64,000 nt of DNA, from the NCBI GenBank assembly GCA_001414345.1, contig LLCB01000136.1, forward strand, positions 79,413 to 143,412, written 5' to 3'. The position numbers and the translations under genes were made by a program. The DNA comes from Hymenoscyphus infarciens. Lineage: Eukaryota > Ascomycota > Leotiomycetes > Helotiales > Helotiaceae. This document shows positions 11,769-23,124 of this stretch, piece by piece (position 1 is the stretch's first letter; every line of letters begins with the position of its first letter). The notes beneath the pieces were generated by a model. That model made no database searches. It worked only from the letters and a program-made list of their open reading frames with translations, and had not been told where the DNA came from.

Positions 11769-14447
11769 GGTGATTCAGCGAGACCTTCGTCGTGGTTGGG
11801 GCTGGGAGATTGTAGGTTGCGATTTGACTGTATTTTTGGGTAATTGAATTGTGCGAACTAGGCGAGCGCGGGCCGAGTGTTGTTCCGATATTTTTTCCTC
11901 CGAAAGCTTCTCACGTGAGCTAAGCCATCCCCGAAAACTAAGGCACCTGCAGTCTTTCCATCAATTCATCCAAAACATCCGTTTAATTATATCTCTACCT
12001 TATATCCGGTTTGTTGGCTAGTGGCCTTCATTTAAATGATGACTATGGTTGTTCTCTTTTCTTAAAGACAGGCTGTGAGCCAGTTCCTCGTCGGCTTTCT
12101 GCCCTCGTGGCTTTCCGCGATCGAATACAACCACAACCGCTTGAATAGACCTCGGAGTTAGGTCTAGTTCTGTCCAGATCTATTAAAGACACGCGTTGAG
12201 CTAGAATCGATTGCTATTTTTGCTGTATTTTTGCAATCTTATTTGGCCTCACGATATGGTTTTGATGGGATGGCTTGTGTTGACAGGCTCGACTGGACAT
12301 CTTTTCTTACAGAGTGGCTAATGAAGACGCTTTTCTTCGTTTTGCAAATCTTGCGTGGCTTTTCCTAGTGAAAATTAATTGATGAACGACGTCCTTGCTG
12401 TCTTTGGTAATTTTCTTCTCTTCATCGAAGGATTTGCAATCGAGGAGGCCTCTCATTTCCGTTCGTTCCCCAGCCATAAGAGCCAAGCACCAGTGGCTGC
12501 AGGAATTCCTGGCTGGAATCCCCTAGGCGCTTTCTCTTCTACAATTGTCTCAACACTTCTAAGAGATTGAAGTTAATTAAAAGTCAATTATTTTAGGCGT
12601 TTGGGGAAATTAGATTATCTTCCGAGTTTTAGTTGAACAATCGAGGAAGCAGAACAGCGGTATCTTGGTCAGTCACGAATTCCTGCAGACCCTGGTGAAG
12701 GTGGTCGTCCCATGAATGCCAGCTACCCAAGAACAGAAGTTCCATCAATCCAGTCCCTTACAGGTGAATCTGAACTGCTTGTTATTGGTTTTAGTACAAA
12801 ATTGGAAGTGCTTCTTGTACTTGAGAATACTTGGGACGAAACCAAAGTGCTTGTAAGGGTACAACGAACAATCTTCTAAACTTCACAACAAAACAAAACT
12901 TTTAAAAACTTGCGAGATAATCATAGAACGAAGATGGAAATTCCTCATGTCGTAGTTTGGTTGGCAGAGTAGGAGATGTGAAATCAGAATCGTTACTTAA
13001 GTTACTACTCTTGATTAACCAGTTTGGTCTGGAATAACAAACATAAATACACGAAGTTACGACAATCAATTTTTTTTTATAAAAACAACTTAATTTCCCA
13101 CCAAAATACTATAGAGCATCAAGATTGTAATTGTTACTAATATTTATAAGCAACACGATATCGGTGCCCCGGTTTGATTCAGACCAAGTCTCCATCGGGG
13201 TGTTTTGCCATACTCGAAAGCAAAAAAAGTACTACGAGCAACGCGCCAAGTGCAACTATCTAAACACATTGCCCCCCATGTTAAAATCCTATCATTCTGA
13301 CCTACCACCTCATACGGCATCCCATATGTGCCAAACTCCAAAAACCTTCACACTCTCTGACTAAAAAACCCATGTACGCTGTAAATAAGACTCTCTCTCA
13401 CTCCTAGAAAAATGTAACCAATTCTCCAATTCTCCAACTCATTCAATCATATGCACATCAACCTTGTCCCAAGTGGTTCATCAACATTCCCATACCTCTT
13501 TTTTTATCCCTAGCACTTTTCTCCGCAAAAACCCACTTTCTGAACTTCAAGTTTTCCACTTCCAAGTCCCCTCTCACAAATCATCATATCAGATCTCGTC
13601 TATTCAGTAACTGAGCGTAAATTTCTCATAGAAGATTTACAATTTGAAAACCTTCTATACCTGGAAACTCCTCAAGGAACCCCTCAAGTTAGAACGTAAC
13701 ACCAGGGGCTGCAGGAATTCGTGACTGGTCAATACTTGACCACCTCTCCTCTGCCCTTTCCATTGTTCATTCGAGACTTGATAAATCGATTCCATTATCC
13801 TAAAAAGGCTCGAATAATTAAGATTATAATTTCTTTATTGTTCCAAAGGAGATGGAACAATTGTGGAAGTGTAAGTGTGGAAGTGTAGGTACTTGAAGAA
13901 TACAGTCACGACTTCCTGCAGTCCCTGGTGATACGGTCGGTCTACACTGTCTAACTTGCTTTGACTTACTATATGAATTGCTCTGAACTTTATGAGAGTG
14001 AATGTTAATGTTTCCTGTTTTCTCCAGGTGAAACCCACATCTCAAGGATACTGGAAGGTCGATGTTACAATGTGCTCGGGAAGTCTATGAACATCCTTAG
14101 TGATCAAGTCACTCTCACATAACCTCAAATGCAATAAAAGTGAGTTTCTTGACCAACCGCAGTATCTAACTCTCATAGGAGCCTGAGAAATATGACGACT
14201 AGGTGACTTGTGTTTTTGATAAGTATGAATGAAGAGTGAGTGGCTGCAACCGCTAATTTCTCCGCCTCGACGCGGGGCGATAGAGACCGAGTATCAAGTC
14301 CTACCCCACACACTTCACAATAGAGCTACTCAAAGATATTTCTTATTTGTCATTTGTTGATTTGTTGGACTGGGCCCTTTTCGTTTATGCCAGCCTTCCC
14401 ATCCCAAACACCCTCAAGAATTTTAGTACTTTTCCCGTCTTCACTCT
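11769..14447. other. long intergenic region with a four-copy short repeat
   Basis: This 2.7-kb spacer between RPL9 and DPP3 has no convincing gene. It holds the RPL9 promoter, the DPP3 3' UTR and four copies of a 25-28-bp motif, listed separately. The small open frames at 12379-12570, 13131-13364 and 13824-14045 have no protein-like composition and no clear start context. Confidence 0.55.
12488..13930. repeat. four dispersed copies of a 25-28-bp motif
   Basis: Copies lie at 12488-12514 (minus), 12670-12697 (plus), 13700-13727 (minus) and 13903-13930 (plus). In plus orientation the shared core reads CAGTCACGAATTCCTGCAG, then one variable base, then CCCTGGTG. The plus and minus copies alternate. 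Flanking DNA is not obviously related, although the two central copies both lie next to TGGTC/GGTGGTC bits. Function is unknown. Confidence 0.7.
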
Positions 14448-16969
14448 CTAAACGCCTCTCTCAGCATAACTCTTAATCATCCCCTCCAAACTCGGTTCAT
14501 ACTCCACAAGCTCCACCTTCCCACCCTCCTTCAAAACAGTATTAGCCTGCACAAACACCTTCCTAGGCTGCTTATTCCTCAAAACCTCTCCTCGAATCTT
14601 CTCCCCCCAAAACACCGGCTCAACTTCCGTCATATAATTGTAAAACTTAGTTCCAGTCTCCACATCAGCCGTACTCTTATAAACATGCAACTTCTGCAAA
14701 TAAGCCTCCACAGCCTTCCGTCCCGCAGTAAGAATCTTAGAACGATCAAGAGAGATAGTAAGGTCGGTTAGATCTTCATTCTTGTACGAGAGCTCGCAGA
14801 ATTTCTCGGGAGATTCGAGGAAGCACTTTAGGATACTGAAACGTGCTTGGGAGTGTGCTTGGCCCCATTTGCGGGATTTGGGATCCCACATCTCGAGGGA
14901 GGCGATACCAGCGCGGGCCATGGAGAGATAGGCGGCATACAGGACATCTCCTGCTTCGCCATCCATATCGGTTTTTCCCTCTCCAAAACCAAAAATCTTG
15001 AGAATTTCAAAGTCGCAACTTAATGCCATGGCAACACATTCTGCTCGGCACTCTTCATAACTTGAGGCGATGCTACCGAATACAGATCCCCAGGTTTCTC
15101 CTGGCTTGTAGTATGTGGTTACTGGCTTGTTGGTGACGGGACTGATTGGTGGTGACGATTTGTCGAAGTTGAATGTGCCAGGTGAAGTCTCTTGTAGCAG
15201 CTTACCAGTGCCATGGCCTAAAAGTTCGTGGATTCCGACTTGAACCTCAAAAGCGGGGTCACGGAATTTTTGGTAAATTGGGAGATCTGCTTCGGAGATG
15301 AATGGGATTTTTTCATTTGGTGCCTTGGCACTGAGGACGTTGCCCAAAGAGACATTCTTGAAGCCTTCCGATTGTCGAATGTCATCGTAATTTGGCTGTC
15401 CCAACAATCAGTTTTATGCAACAAGTGATTTCAACGGCCGAGGCTATATGGAAAGGCAATTTTTGAAATGAGAAGAATGGCAACTTACGATGTTAATTCC
15501 GGCAGGAATACCAGAACCAGCAAAGGACAAAACCTCCAAAGAAGTAAAGTCAGGGCTCAAGAACTTATCCTTCTCAAAGTCTGTAGACCATGGCAACTTT
15601 GGAATCATAGATTCCGCAGCATCAACAAGAGCCCCGAAAGCCCGAGTACGTTCAAGATTGACCGTAGCAGCAAATCCTTCCCATTCGCCTCTAACTCCAT
15701 GAGGGTCTCGATAGGTTTCAACAAATCCAATGTTGGACTCGACCATTGGTCCTTTGTCACGAATCCAGAATCTCTGACTGTTCTTGAAAGCCTCCAGTGA
15801 ACCTTCCTCAAATGACTTGGCGTAGGCGAGTTGCATATTCTTTTGATTTTCGTTGGCTGCGTTTTCGGCAGCTTTCTTGTGGAAGTCTGCAATGCTCTTC
15901 ATCTCCTTGGAGTCTAGACAAAGTTAGTTTTGGTCCACTCGGAAATCCTCCAACATGTACAAAGTAAAGATACTGGTTTAAACGCAAGGAAATTGAGAAC
16001 GATAGACACCCCATGAATTATTATTGAAGAAGAAAAGAAACAAGTGAACTCACGATCACCATAAACAAGTCGAAGCTTTTGACCACCCTCAAGTTTGAAT
16101 TCAGTCTCTTTGCCAATATCACCTCCAGAAGCAGGGACCTCTGTGACAGCAGAAGCAATCAGAAGGTCAAAATTACCATCAGAGTTCTTTCTGAGTCGTG
16201 TGTTTTCCTACCTCTCATCAGCACCAGGTCCAAGAATACAAAATGACTCCACCAAGAACAAAACTTACGACTAGAAGACCCTTCTTCTCCATCCACTTCG
16301 AAACATTCGTAATATCCACCTTCGTAATCCCCTTACTCTCCGGATAATAAGTAGTCATATGTCCCTCCTCCGGGTAGCCCAAATGCATAATCCCCGCATT
16401 ATCACTCGAGAAAATCGCCCCCTTTGTAGCCTTATAATGTTCCCCCGCCTTCGGATCAACACTAGCCAGTTTATCAAAAGCGCTTTCCGCACATCTAGGA
16501 ACGAATTTCGAATCTCCAAAGCCTTTGTAGTTTCCACAGTTTCCCAGGAATTGCGCAGAGTACTCCAAAAAGTGTTGGAGCTCTTCATCGGTGATGGAGG
16601 CCTTTTGTTGAATGGCCTTCCAATCGCCATTGCTGGATTTATAGAGGGAGACTATGAAGCCGAAGATGTCTTCGGATTCGGGGGAGACTTGACGGAGAGT
16701 GATTCTGGTGCCGGTGAAGGCGGATCTAAAGTCTTGTTACTACAACTTCAAACCTCTGCTGATTTTGGGGAATGTTTGCCTGCTGATGTAATGTGCATAT
16801 CTCGCCTCTTGATCTGTCAAAGCATCGAAATGAGGTTTAATCACCAAATTAACGGTACTAGGTGGAGAACTAAACGCACCATTAGCTGTGGACTTGGAGA
16901 TGAGGGGCACATAAGAGGGGGTAGAAACGCTTACTCCGCGAGGAAATTCTTCAACTCTTGAGTATTCAT
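14448..16969 (-). CDS. DPP3: dipeptidyl-peptidase III (zinc metallopeptidase, M49)
   Basis: Six exons, 16935-16969, 16780-16869, 16269-16725, 16054-16207, 15489-15913 and 14448-15395, give 702 residues, normal for the family. The enzyme removes dipeptides from the N-terminus of short peptides. The M49 zinc motif HELLGH is at residues 443-448, with the second ligand in EECRAE (E502). Other hallmarks are GDWKAIQ, NAGIMHLGYPEEGH and GIPAGINIPNYDDIRQ. Intron 2 (16726-16779) appears to start GC rather than GT; the join YAHYISR-SAFTGTRI matches the family, so it is probably a GC-AG intron. The start at 16969 (MNTQELKNFLA) fits the usual cytosolic protein. The frame stays open upstream to ATGs at 17188 and 17185, adding 73 residues with no Asp or Glu, which looks like a mitochondrial presequence. 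Confidence 0.93.
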
Positions 16970-17954
16970 TGTGAGGAATCTTCGTTGGGGTAGTCGTTTG
17001 AGAGTAGAGGAGGGCTTCAGCTTAACACACTGAAGAGAGGCAATGTTACTTGGGCGTTTGCAGTAGTGAGCTCTCACGGCGTGGTTTAGCGCAAGGCTGA
17101 CGCGGGGTTGTGTTGCAGGTGGGGTTGTCCAATGGGATGAAGCTCTCGCTGCCCCCCTGGGAATCCTTGACCCCCATTTTAGCATCACTTAACAAATGGC
17201 AGAGTTGTTAGAAACCTTAAAAGAATCCTATGGATTGATGTTGTTGATAGAAATTCTTGAACCCCTATTTATTTACACGGACCACATTCAAAATTTACCT
17301 AGGGAAATAGACTAGGAGTTTGGTTGGAGATTACAAAAGTAGTAAGGGCGACTTGAACATGAGCCAGGGGCATTCAGTTATATCTGAGCTATGATGAGAA
17401 AGATCTTTCAAAATAATAACCCTTCCCTCTTTGAAAGCCCATGCTAAAAGTAGGAATTCTATATGGGTTTGGCAGCTCCCTGAATATGTCACGCTTGTCT
17501 ACATGTCAATTTGGATGGTCCTATAATCAAAAGAAAGTCTCACAATAGTCGCATAGGTAACAAGGTTGAGGTTGTGGAAGTTTTGGGTTTGATATCTCGG
17601 GAGGCGAATCCACTTGGGCTTTCCATCTCACAAAAAATAGCCAAATTAGACCATTCTTAGTCCCAAAAACCATTCCGTAAAAGATACCCGCTTTTGCCAA
17701 ACCGCATCAACCCTTCCGGAAACTCGAATTTGACATCAAATTCGAAGAAGTACGCTCCTGAAACTTGCTGATTAGTCTCCACGATTTCCACAGTAATAGC
17801 CACGCAGTCCATTTTTTTGCTTTGTGAGTTTGTTCGTTATTTGCAAATCTGAATTACAAAGCGCCCAAGCAGTAATGACCATATGCCCCCGAGGTCGAAA
17901 ATTGCAAGCCCATGTCCCACGTTCGCTGTTCTACGCCTGAACCACCCCACCCAT
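16970..17954. other. intergenic: DPP3 promoter side and RPL6 3' side
   Basis: About 1 kb between the DPP3 start and the RPL6 stop, both on the minus strand. The part up to 17188 is open in the DPP3 frame and may be coding in a longer isoform. Nothing gene-like is seen in the rest. Confidence 0.55.
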
Positions 17955-18846
17955 TTACCAGACCATCTCGTGTGGCCGGTCACCCTTTCGCAAGCTGAAA
18001 GTAGATCCGAGGTAACTGATGAGATATGGCTCCTTCTTGAGTGTGGAAAGGAGAGCCTTGTCGACTGCCTTTTGGTCTGCGGCACGGCTGCTTGATGGCT
18101 TCTTCTTCTGTTGTAATTGTTAGAATCATTCCCTCAAAATGCCTCCATATTTCGAGTCCTTACCTCTGGCTTCTCTCCTTGCTTGAAGAATGCCTCCTCG
18201 CCCTTCTTCTTCTCGCCCTTCTCTGCGGTGAAGTACTTCTCGGATGAGACCTCCTCGACCTTCTTGGAATCGATACCGGACAAATCAACCTTGTATGAAG
18301 TGGCGATAACGTAACGAGCGTTGACTCTTCGGAGAGGAACACCGTTGACCTTGAATGGACCAGTAACGAGGAGAACACCTTGGGGAAGGTTCTTTAGGAG
18401 AATGACACGCTTGCCACGGAATCGACCAGCGAGGAGGATAAGGACGGCGCCAGGGGTGAGGGTAGAGCGAGGGGTGGTGGTGCGGATGGACTTTCGGACC
18501 TGAGTGCGCAATCAATTAGCATTCCATTCATTCCATTTCCATTCAAGATTGACTGATCCATGGCGGCCATGTTGCTGCCCGCCAAATTGTCCCACATCCC
18601 AGCTATAGACCCAAACAGACGTAATAACCACTGCCCAGGTGGTACTTTTGCCAATTCCTCCGCGATTGCGATCTCATGGCCGGCGTATAATTTTCGAGGG
18701 TATTCTTCTCAGGGTAAACCAACCTTCTTGTGTTGAGCCTCATCATCAGCTGGGTACCATTTTGAGGCCTTCTGGCTGGCGGCAGGGACCGTTCGCGATG
18801 CCTTGCCGAAGGTCTTGGTCTTTGGCTCTTCTACTTTGGTCGACAT
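17955..18846 (-). CDS. RPL6: 60S ribosomal protein L6 (eL6)
   Basis: Three exons, 18724-18846, 18164-18499 and 17955-18107, encode 203 residues. The basic N-terminal tail ([20 protein letters not shown]) is followed by the core [20 protein letters not shown] and [20 protein letters not shown], then [20 protein letters not shown], and the C-terminus ends [20 protein letters not shown], which is diagnostic of eL6. It is a cytosolic large-subunit protein. Intron 1 is 224 nt and its donor reads GTTGGT, a weak donor imposed by frame; intron 2 is 56 nt. The start is head to head with RPN13 across about 730 bp. Confidence 0.95.
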
Positions 18847-19572
18847 CTTTCTTGACGGGAACCGTGGTAGTGTTGTTGTCGTCAAAATTTGGTTTGGCGG
18901 ATGTCGAGAAAATGGACGTATTCCCAAGCGAGCTCCCACACAAATTCAAATCCATTTGTGTGGTCGAATCACGTGGTTGATAAGAGAGGGCGATAAGGCG
19001 GCAGCATATACTTCAGGTTGGTACCTGCCTACTTAGCCCCTTGTCCCAATTTTCTAGGGTAACGCAAAGTAATTAACCTAAATACTAGGGGAGATTTCAC
19101 AATTTACCTAGATGCCTTGGATTAATGAAGTTCGATTGTCCCAAAGTATTTGAATGGTGTGCACATCGAGCTATTTACTGCCGCTTTTCTTGTCTACTGC
19201 GAGTCTGCGAGGTCCAATTCTAGCTTAATTTGAGCAATGACTTTATATTTTTGAGATAATTAAGTCAGTTGATAAAACATTGGAGCATGATTGCAAGAGA
19301 CTGTGGCTTTTAAGATATAATTGCATTGGTGTTTTGGTTGACTCTCCAGCTCCCCAATAACTACCTGGAGACTTCTCGCCGCTTTTGTTCTCTGCTTCTC
19401 GCCCAAAAGCTGACAGTCATCTCAAGATGCCTCAAACTTAAGGCTATAAGGCTGTAGATTCGCGGTCTCTTGCCGCCTCGCGACTTTCCAAAAGCACTGG
19501 GGAGCTTCAAGGCAAGTCTAGAGCTTCCAAACACAACAACCTCCCAAAACCAACCCACCACAATCATTCAAG
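18847..19572. promoter_or_regulatory. shared divergent promoter region RPL6 / RPN13
   Basis: About 730 bp separate the two start codons, with transcription going outwards on both sides, so both promoters must lie here. I did not recognise a specific factor site. The call rests on position only. Confidence 0.5.
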
Positions 19573-21000
19573 ATGCCCATCTCCCCCATAATCACTTTTA
19601 AAGCAGGAAAATGCGATGTGGACGTACGAACCTCCAATCTAAACTATTGCTTACTGGAAATGATACTCATACAACAAACAGATAGCAAGCCGGCCATATA
19701 AAGTTAAACCGGATCCTACACCTGGTTATATCTACCTCTACTCTGAAGATGGTAGGTAACTCCCCCAAACGATTGCCCTCAAGCTAATATCTTCCAGACT
19801 TGATTCACTTCTGCTGGCGTGAACGAAGCAAACCCTTGACCGACGAAGACAACCTTGACCTGGTCATGTTCCCAACTGATGGTCATTTCGTGCAATACGA
19901 TCATCTACCTACCCCGCAACCTACTTCCAAGACCAACGGTCGCATATTCGTCCTCAAGTTCTCCTCCTCTTCCCAGAGATACGTGTTCTGGTTGCAATCA
20001 AAGTCACAAGCAAGAGATGGCGATGCTAGCTATGTCAGTCCCCGAGATTTGAAGATAGCCGCGATTGTCGATAGCTTGCTACAAGGCGAAGAGGTCAACG
20101 TTGCTCAAGAGATTGCGCCGTACCGTAGCGACCACCAAGGCGACGGTGACGAACCCATGGAGGATGTCGAAGGTCATGGAGACTCATCAGAACAACATCA
20201 AGGAAGCAGCGGTGGTGCCGGTCCAGGTGCGACAGGTGGAGATATCAGAGAGGAGGGTGCAGGTGCACGGGAAGGTGGAGCAGATGGCGGGCGAGCGTAG
20301 GTCAACTTTCATCGCACAATAAACAAGCATTGGTTGGGCATTGTAAAACAAGGCGTTTTGGCCAAAAATGGGAATCAAGCAAATCGCCATGTACTGCTAG
20401 AAAGATGCGACTTGAATGAACTTTTAAGAATTTCATATGGGACCTCGGCAGCTCTGAATTGATGCTGACTTTGTGATCAGAGCCGGGTCAGGTCCAACGG
20501 ATGCTGCTACAGTCGTCCAAAACTTCCTCAATTCCTTAAAAGGCGGCGGTCAGGCACAACAATCCCAAGGGAAGATCTTTACAACTTTACCGGACCTATT
20601 ACCCTTTTCTACCACCATACCGACAATTGAGTCTGCCTCACCAAGTCAAATCGACAACCTTCTCAGCTATCTTCCTCCAACCATATTACTCATTGCGCAA
20701 CAGTCTGATGGAATGGTTGAGCCAAGTCAAGCCGCCGCAAGCGCAGCATTAGAAGCTCTCAGTCTAGACCAGAAGAAAACAATTTTGAAGCGCGTTCTAA
20801 GAAGTCCGCAATTCAACCAAAGTTTAGGCAGTCTCACAATGGCGATTCGAGATGGTGGTTTACCAAGTATTTCTGAGGCCTTGGGAGTCAAATTAGAGAA
20901 TGGAGGTCTCGTGAAGGGTGGCAATGTTCCTCTTGGTGGTGGTGAGGCGGTCGAGGCATTTGTAGAGGGTGTCAAGAAAACTGTAGAGGACAGTACTTGA
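19573..21000 (+). CDS. RPN13: 26S proteasome ubiquitin receptor Rpn13 (ADRM1)
   Basis: Four exons, 19573-19623, 19682-19751, 19798-20296 and 20481-21000, encode 379 residues. The N-terminal Pru domain (about residues 5-120) shows ITFKAGKC, VKPDPTPGYIYLY, LIHFCWRER and RYVFWLQSK, the fold that binds ubiquitin and docks on Rpn2. A Gly/Glu/Asp-rich linker (about 155-210) follows. The C-terminal DEUBAD domain (about 235-370: TDAATVVQNFLNSL...QIDNLLSYLPPTILLIAQQ...ALSLDQKKTILKRVLRSPQF) is the Uch37/UCH-L5 binding module. Budding yeast Rpn13 lacks this module, so this is the full animal-like architecture usual in filamentous fungi. Introns are 58, 46 and 184 nt, and the last splits linker from DEUBAD. 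Confidence 0.94.
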
Positions 21001-21864
21001 TAGAAGTGCGATCTCGGAGCTCTAAATCGCTATTGTTCCTTTGCATTCAGCAAAAGAAATATGTATGAATAGAAAAGGCTTGCTGTCTTTGGAAAGTGGC
21101 AAGAACTAGAGATTTGATACATTGATACAGCAATAGCTTCATTCCAAGGACTTACTTCCTCAAGCAGTAAACATAGCACAAATGTAACAGAATCATTTAG
21201 TAGCAAAAGCATATTAGTTCCATGAAAGAACGTGATCAATTGACGCGATGAAAGAAAGTCATTCCCATTGTGCAGTGCCCTTAAGTCACCTCTGAAAATA
21301 AAAACACCAAGTAAAGATCCACAATATACTAAAATTCATTAGTGGAAACCGGTTTATGATTCACAGCTGAATGCATTTTTATGTGGTACACCATATTTGC
21401 TTTTGTTGTTGCCAAGACCCCCTTCCTATTGTACTCCATCTCAATAGGAACAACCCACGCTAAGTTCCTATTGTTAATTTTTAACAATAGGATCGGTTTT
21501 CTACCACACCAAAATGTTTTACATGTGTGCCTCATCTTAGTTTTGTTCAAATATCTATCCCCCTCTGCCCACATTCTGCTTTCAAAAAACAGTTGTTTGT
21601 GAAAGTTCACCTATATCATTGTCTCACCCAAAACAATTGCCACCAAAGTCCTGTACTGTTAAGCGAAGCAAATTCACTGCTCTAGACTAATATATAATTC
21701 GGCACAGCTGCACCAGCCAACCCCTCTCTTTTTTCTCAAAATCTATATCTCCGATCTACCACTTCCTCACCATCAAAACCCTCTCCACAACCACACATTC
21801 GGTCAACCCAACACAACTTGACCACCACCACCTCTCAACAACCGAACCATCCTCCACACACACT
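21001..21864. other. intergenic
   Basis: Spacer between RPN13 and the next plus-strand gene. The last 150 bases are pyrimidine-rich and end in CACACACT directly before the ATG, as in many fungal core promoters. No gene or RNA is visible. Confidence 0.55.
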
Positions 21865-22452
21865 ATGAGCGACCCAAACCAATACGCTAAACAAAAAGCA
21901 AACCTCCTAAACCGATTCGCCCTGCAACAACAAGCCACCCCACCCCCTCCCTACGGAATGTCCTACCAGCCACCTCCCCTCCCCTCAAACTACATCTCAA
22001 CAACCACCCGCTCCGTAACCGATTCCGACTCAGACGATGAAAACGACACCCGCCTCTCCGCCATCCACCTCCGTGTCAAAACTCCTCTCACAATAAAAGG
22101 CAACGGAAACCTCGTAGCCGTCGACCCCGCCACAAACGCCTCCAAGATCACAATGGCAGTAATCAGCGCCTTCCGACAAATCTCCTCAGCCTCTGGTGGC
22201 GTCCCCATGATCGATCAAGATGGAACTCCAAGACCGATTGATGTTAGTGTTGAAGCGGGAGTTGAGGTCTTGGGAACCAACAATGTGGTTGGGGAGAAGG
22301 CTGTGTTGAGTAAGACTGTTGTTGGGGGTGCGCTGAAGAAGATTGATCCTCAGCAGGAGGGTGGTCCTACCGCAGAACGAAGGGGGATCAAGAGGGAAAG
22401 AGCTGGAAGTGAACCGCTTGAGATGGATTCGAAGAAGGTTAGGGTTGAATAA
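21865..22452 (+). CDS. small conserved-looking fungal protein, function unknown
   Basis: A single exon of 195 residues, starting MSDPNQYAKQKANLLNRFAL. A Pro/Gln-rich segment (residues 24-45) and an acidic Ser/Asp patch (50-62) precede a regular alternating stretch of about 100 residues (RLSAIHLRVKTPLTIKGNGN ... KITMAVISAFRQISSASGGV) that looks folded. The C-terminus is charged and ends in a possible basic nuclear signal (RRGIKRERAGSEP...SKKVRVE). Codon use is like that of the neighbours: C-rich third positions early, relaxed later. I do not recognise a family. Confidence 0.72.
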   Translation: MSDPNQYAKQKANLLNRFALQQQATPPPPYGMSYQPPPLPSNYISTTTRSVTDSDSDDENDTRLSAIHLRVKTPLTIKGNGNLVAVDPATNASKITMAVISAFRQISSASGGVPMIDQDGTPRPIDVSVEAGVEVLGTNNVVGEKAVLSKTVVGGALKKIDPQQEGGPTAERRGIKRERAGSEPLEMDSKKVRVE

Positions 22453-23124
22453 GGGCACTTAAGAGCATGGTCTACCTTAATCTGGTATGCCTTTTGAAAA
22501 CGAGGCTTGAGTAATGGGCATCTCTCACAGAGGGTTGCTGTAATGGGAAATCTTGGCGATGGTCAGCTTTGAATGGACGGACATGGTTTTCATTTCGCAT
22601 CGACGGACTTTATATGGGTTCCCTTCACTTTCAACCTAAATTCATTTGAACACCTGGATGGAGCGATGGGGAATCTCTAGAATGGTCAGCTTTGAAATTT
22701 GAGTGGATATGGTTTTCATTTCGCGATGGTGGTGGATTGTATATGGACTTCTCTTCACTTTCAATCTAGATTCAGATTTGATTTTTCTCGAAGATCACTC
22801 AGGGTATATGAGGGTAATGGGCGTACAACGGGGGCTGAATGTCAAACGAACTGTTTCTTCGCACTCGGATAGCTTTTTCCTACTACTGTACAACAACTCA
22901 TACAAATCAATGCATCCCCGTTGAATTCTATCTTCTTCTCGCTTGCCTTGCTTATAAATCCAAAGGTCAAGTCCACCTCCACTCGCAGACATGCATGATG
23001 GACTTCCCTTTTCACGTGATATGCGTGAGAGAAAAACGCCCCTAAAAACTCCAAATTACCCGCGCATCATAATTTCCTGGACAAAGAAAACAAGAACAGC
23101 GTATACCGGGACTTTCCATTAAGT
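22453..23124. other. convergent intergenic region with an imperfect duplication
   Basis: 3' ends of two converging genes. Two related stretches (about 22555-22660 and 22680-22785) share GGTCAGCTTTGAA, GGTTTTCATTTCGC, ATATGG and CTTCACTTTCAA in the same order, an imperfect tandem duplication of about 125 bp. Nothing coding is visible. Confidence 0.5.

Noticed and set aside
17216..17950. Possible extra gene between DPP3 and RPL6
   Set aside because: No frame with a plausible start, splice pattern or family motif was found.
18500..18723. Possible intronic snoRNA in the long first intron of RPL6
   Set aside because: No clear C box (RUGAUGA) with matching D box, nor an H/ACA pattern, was visible by eye.
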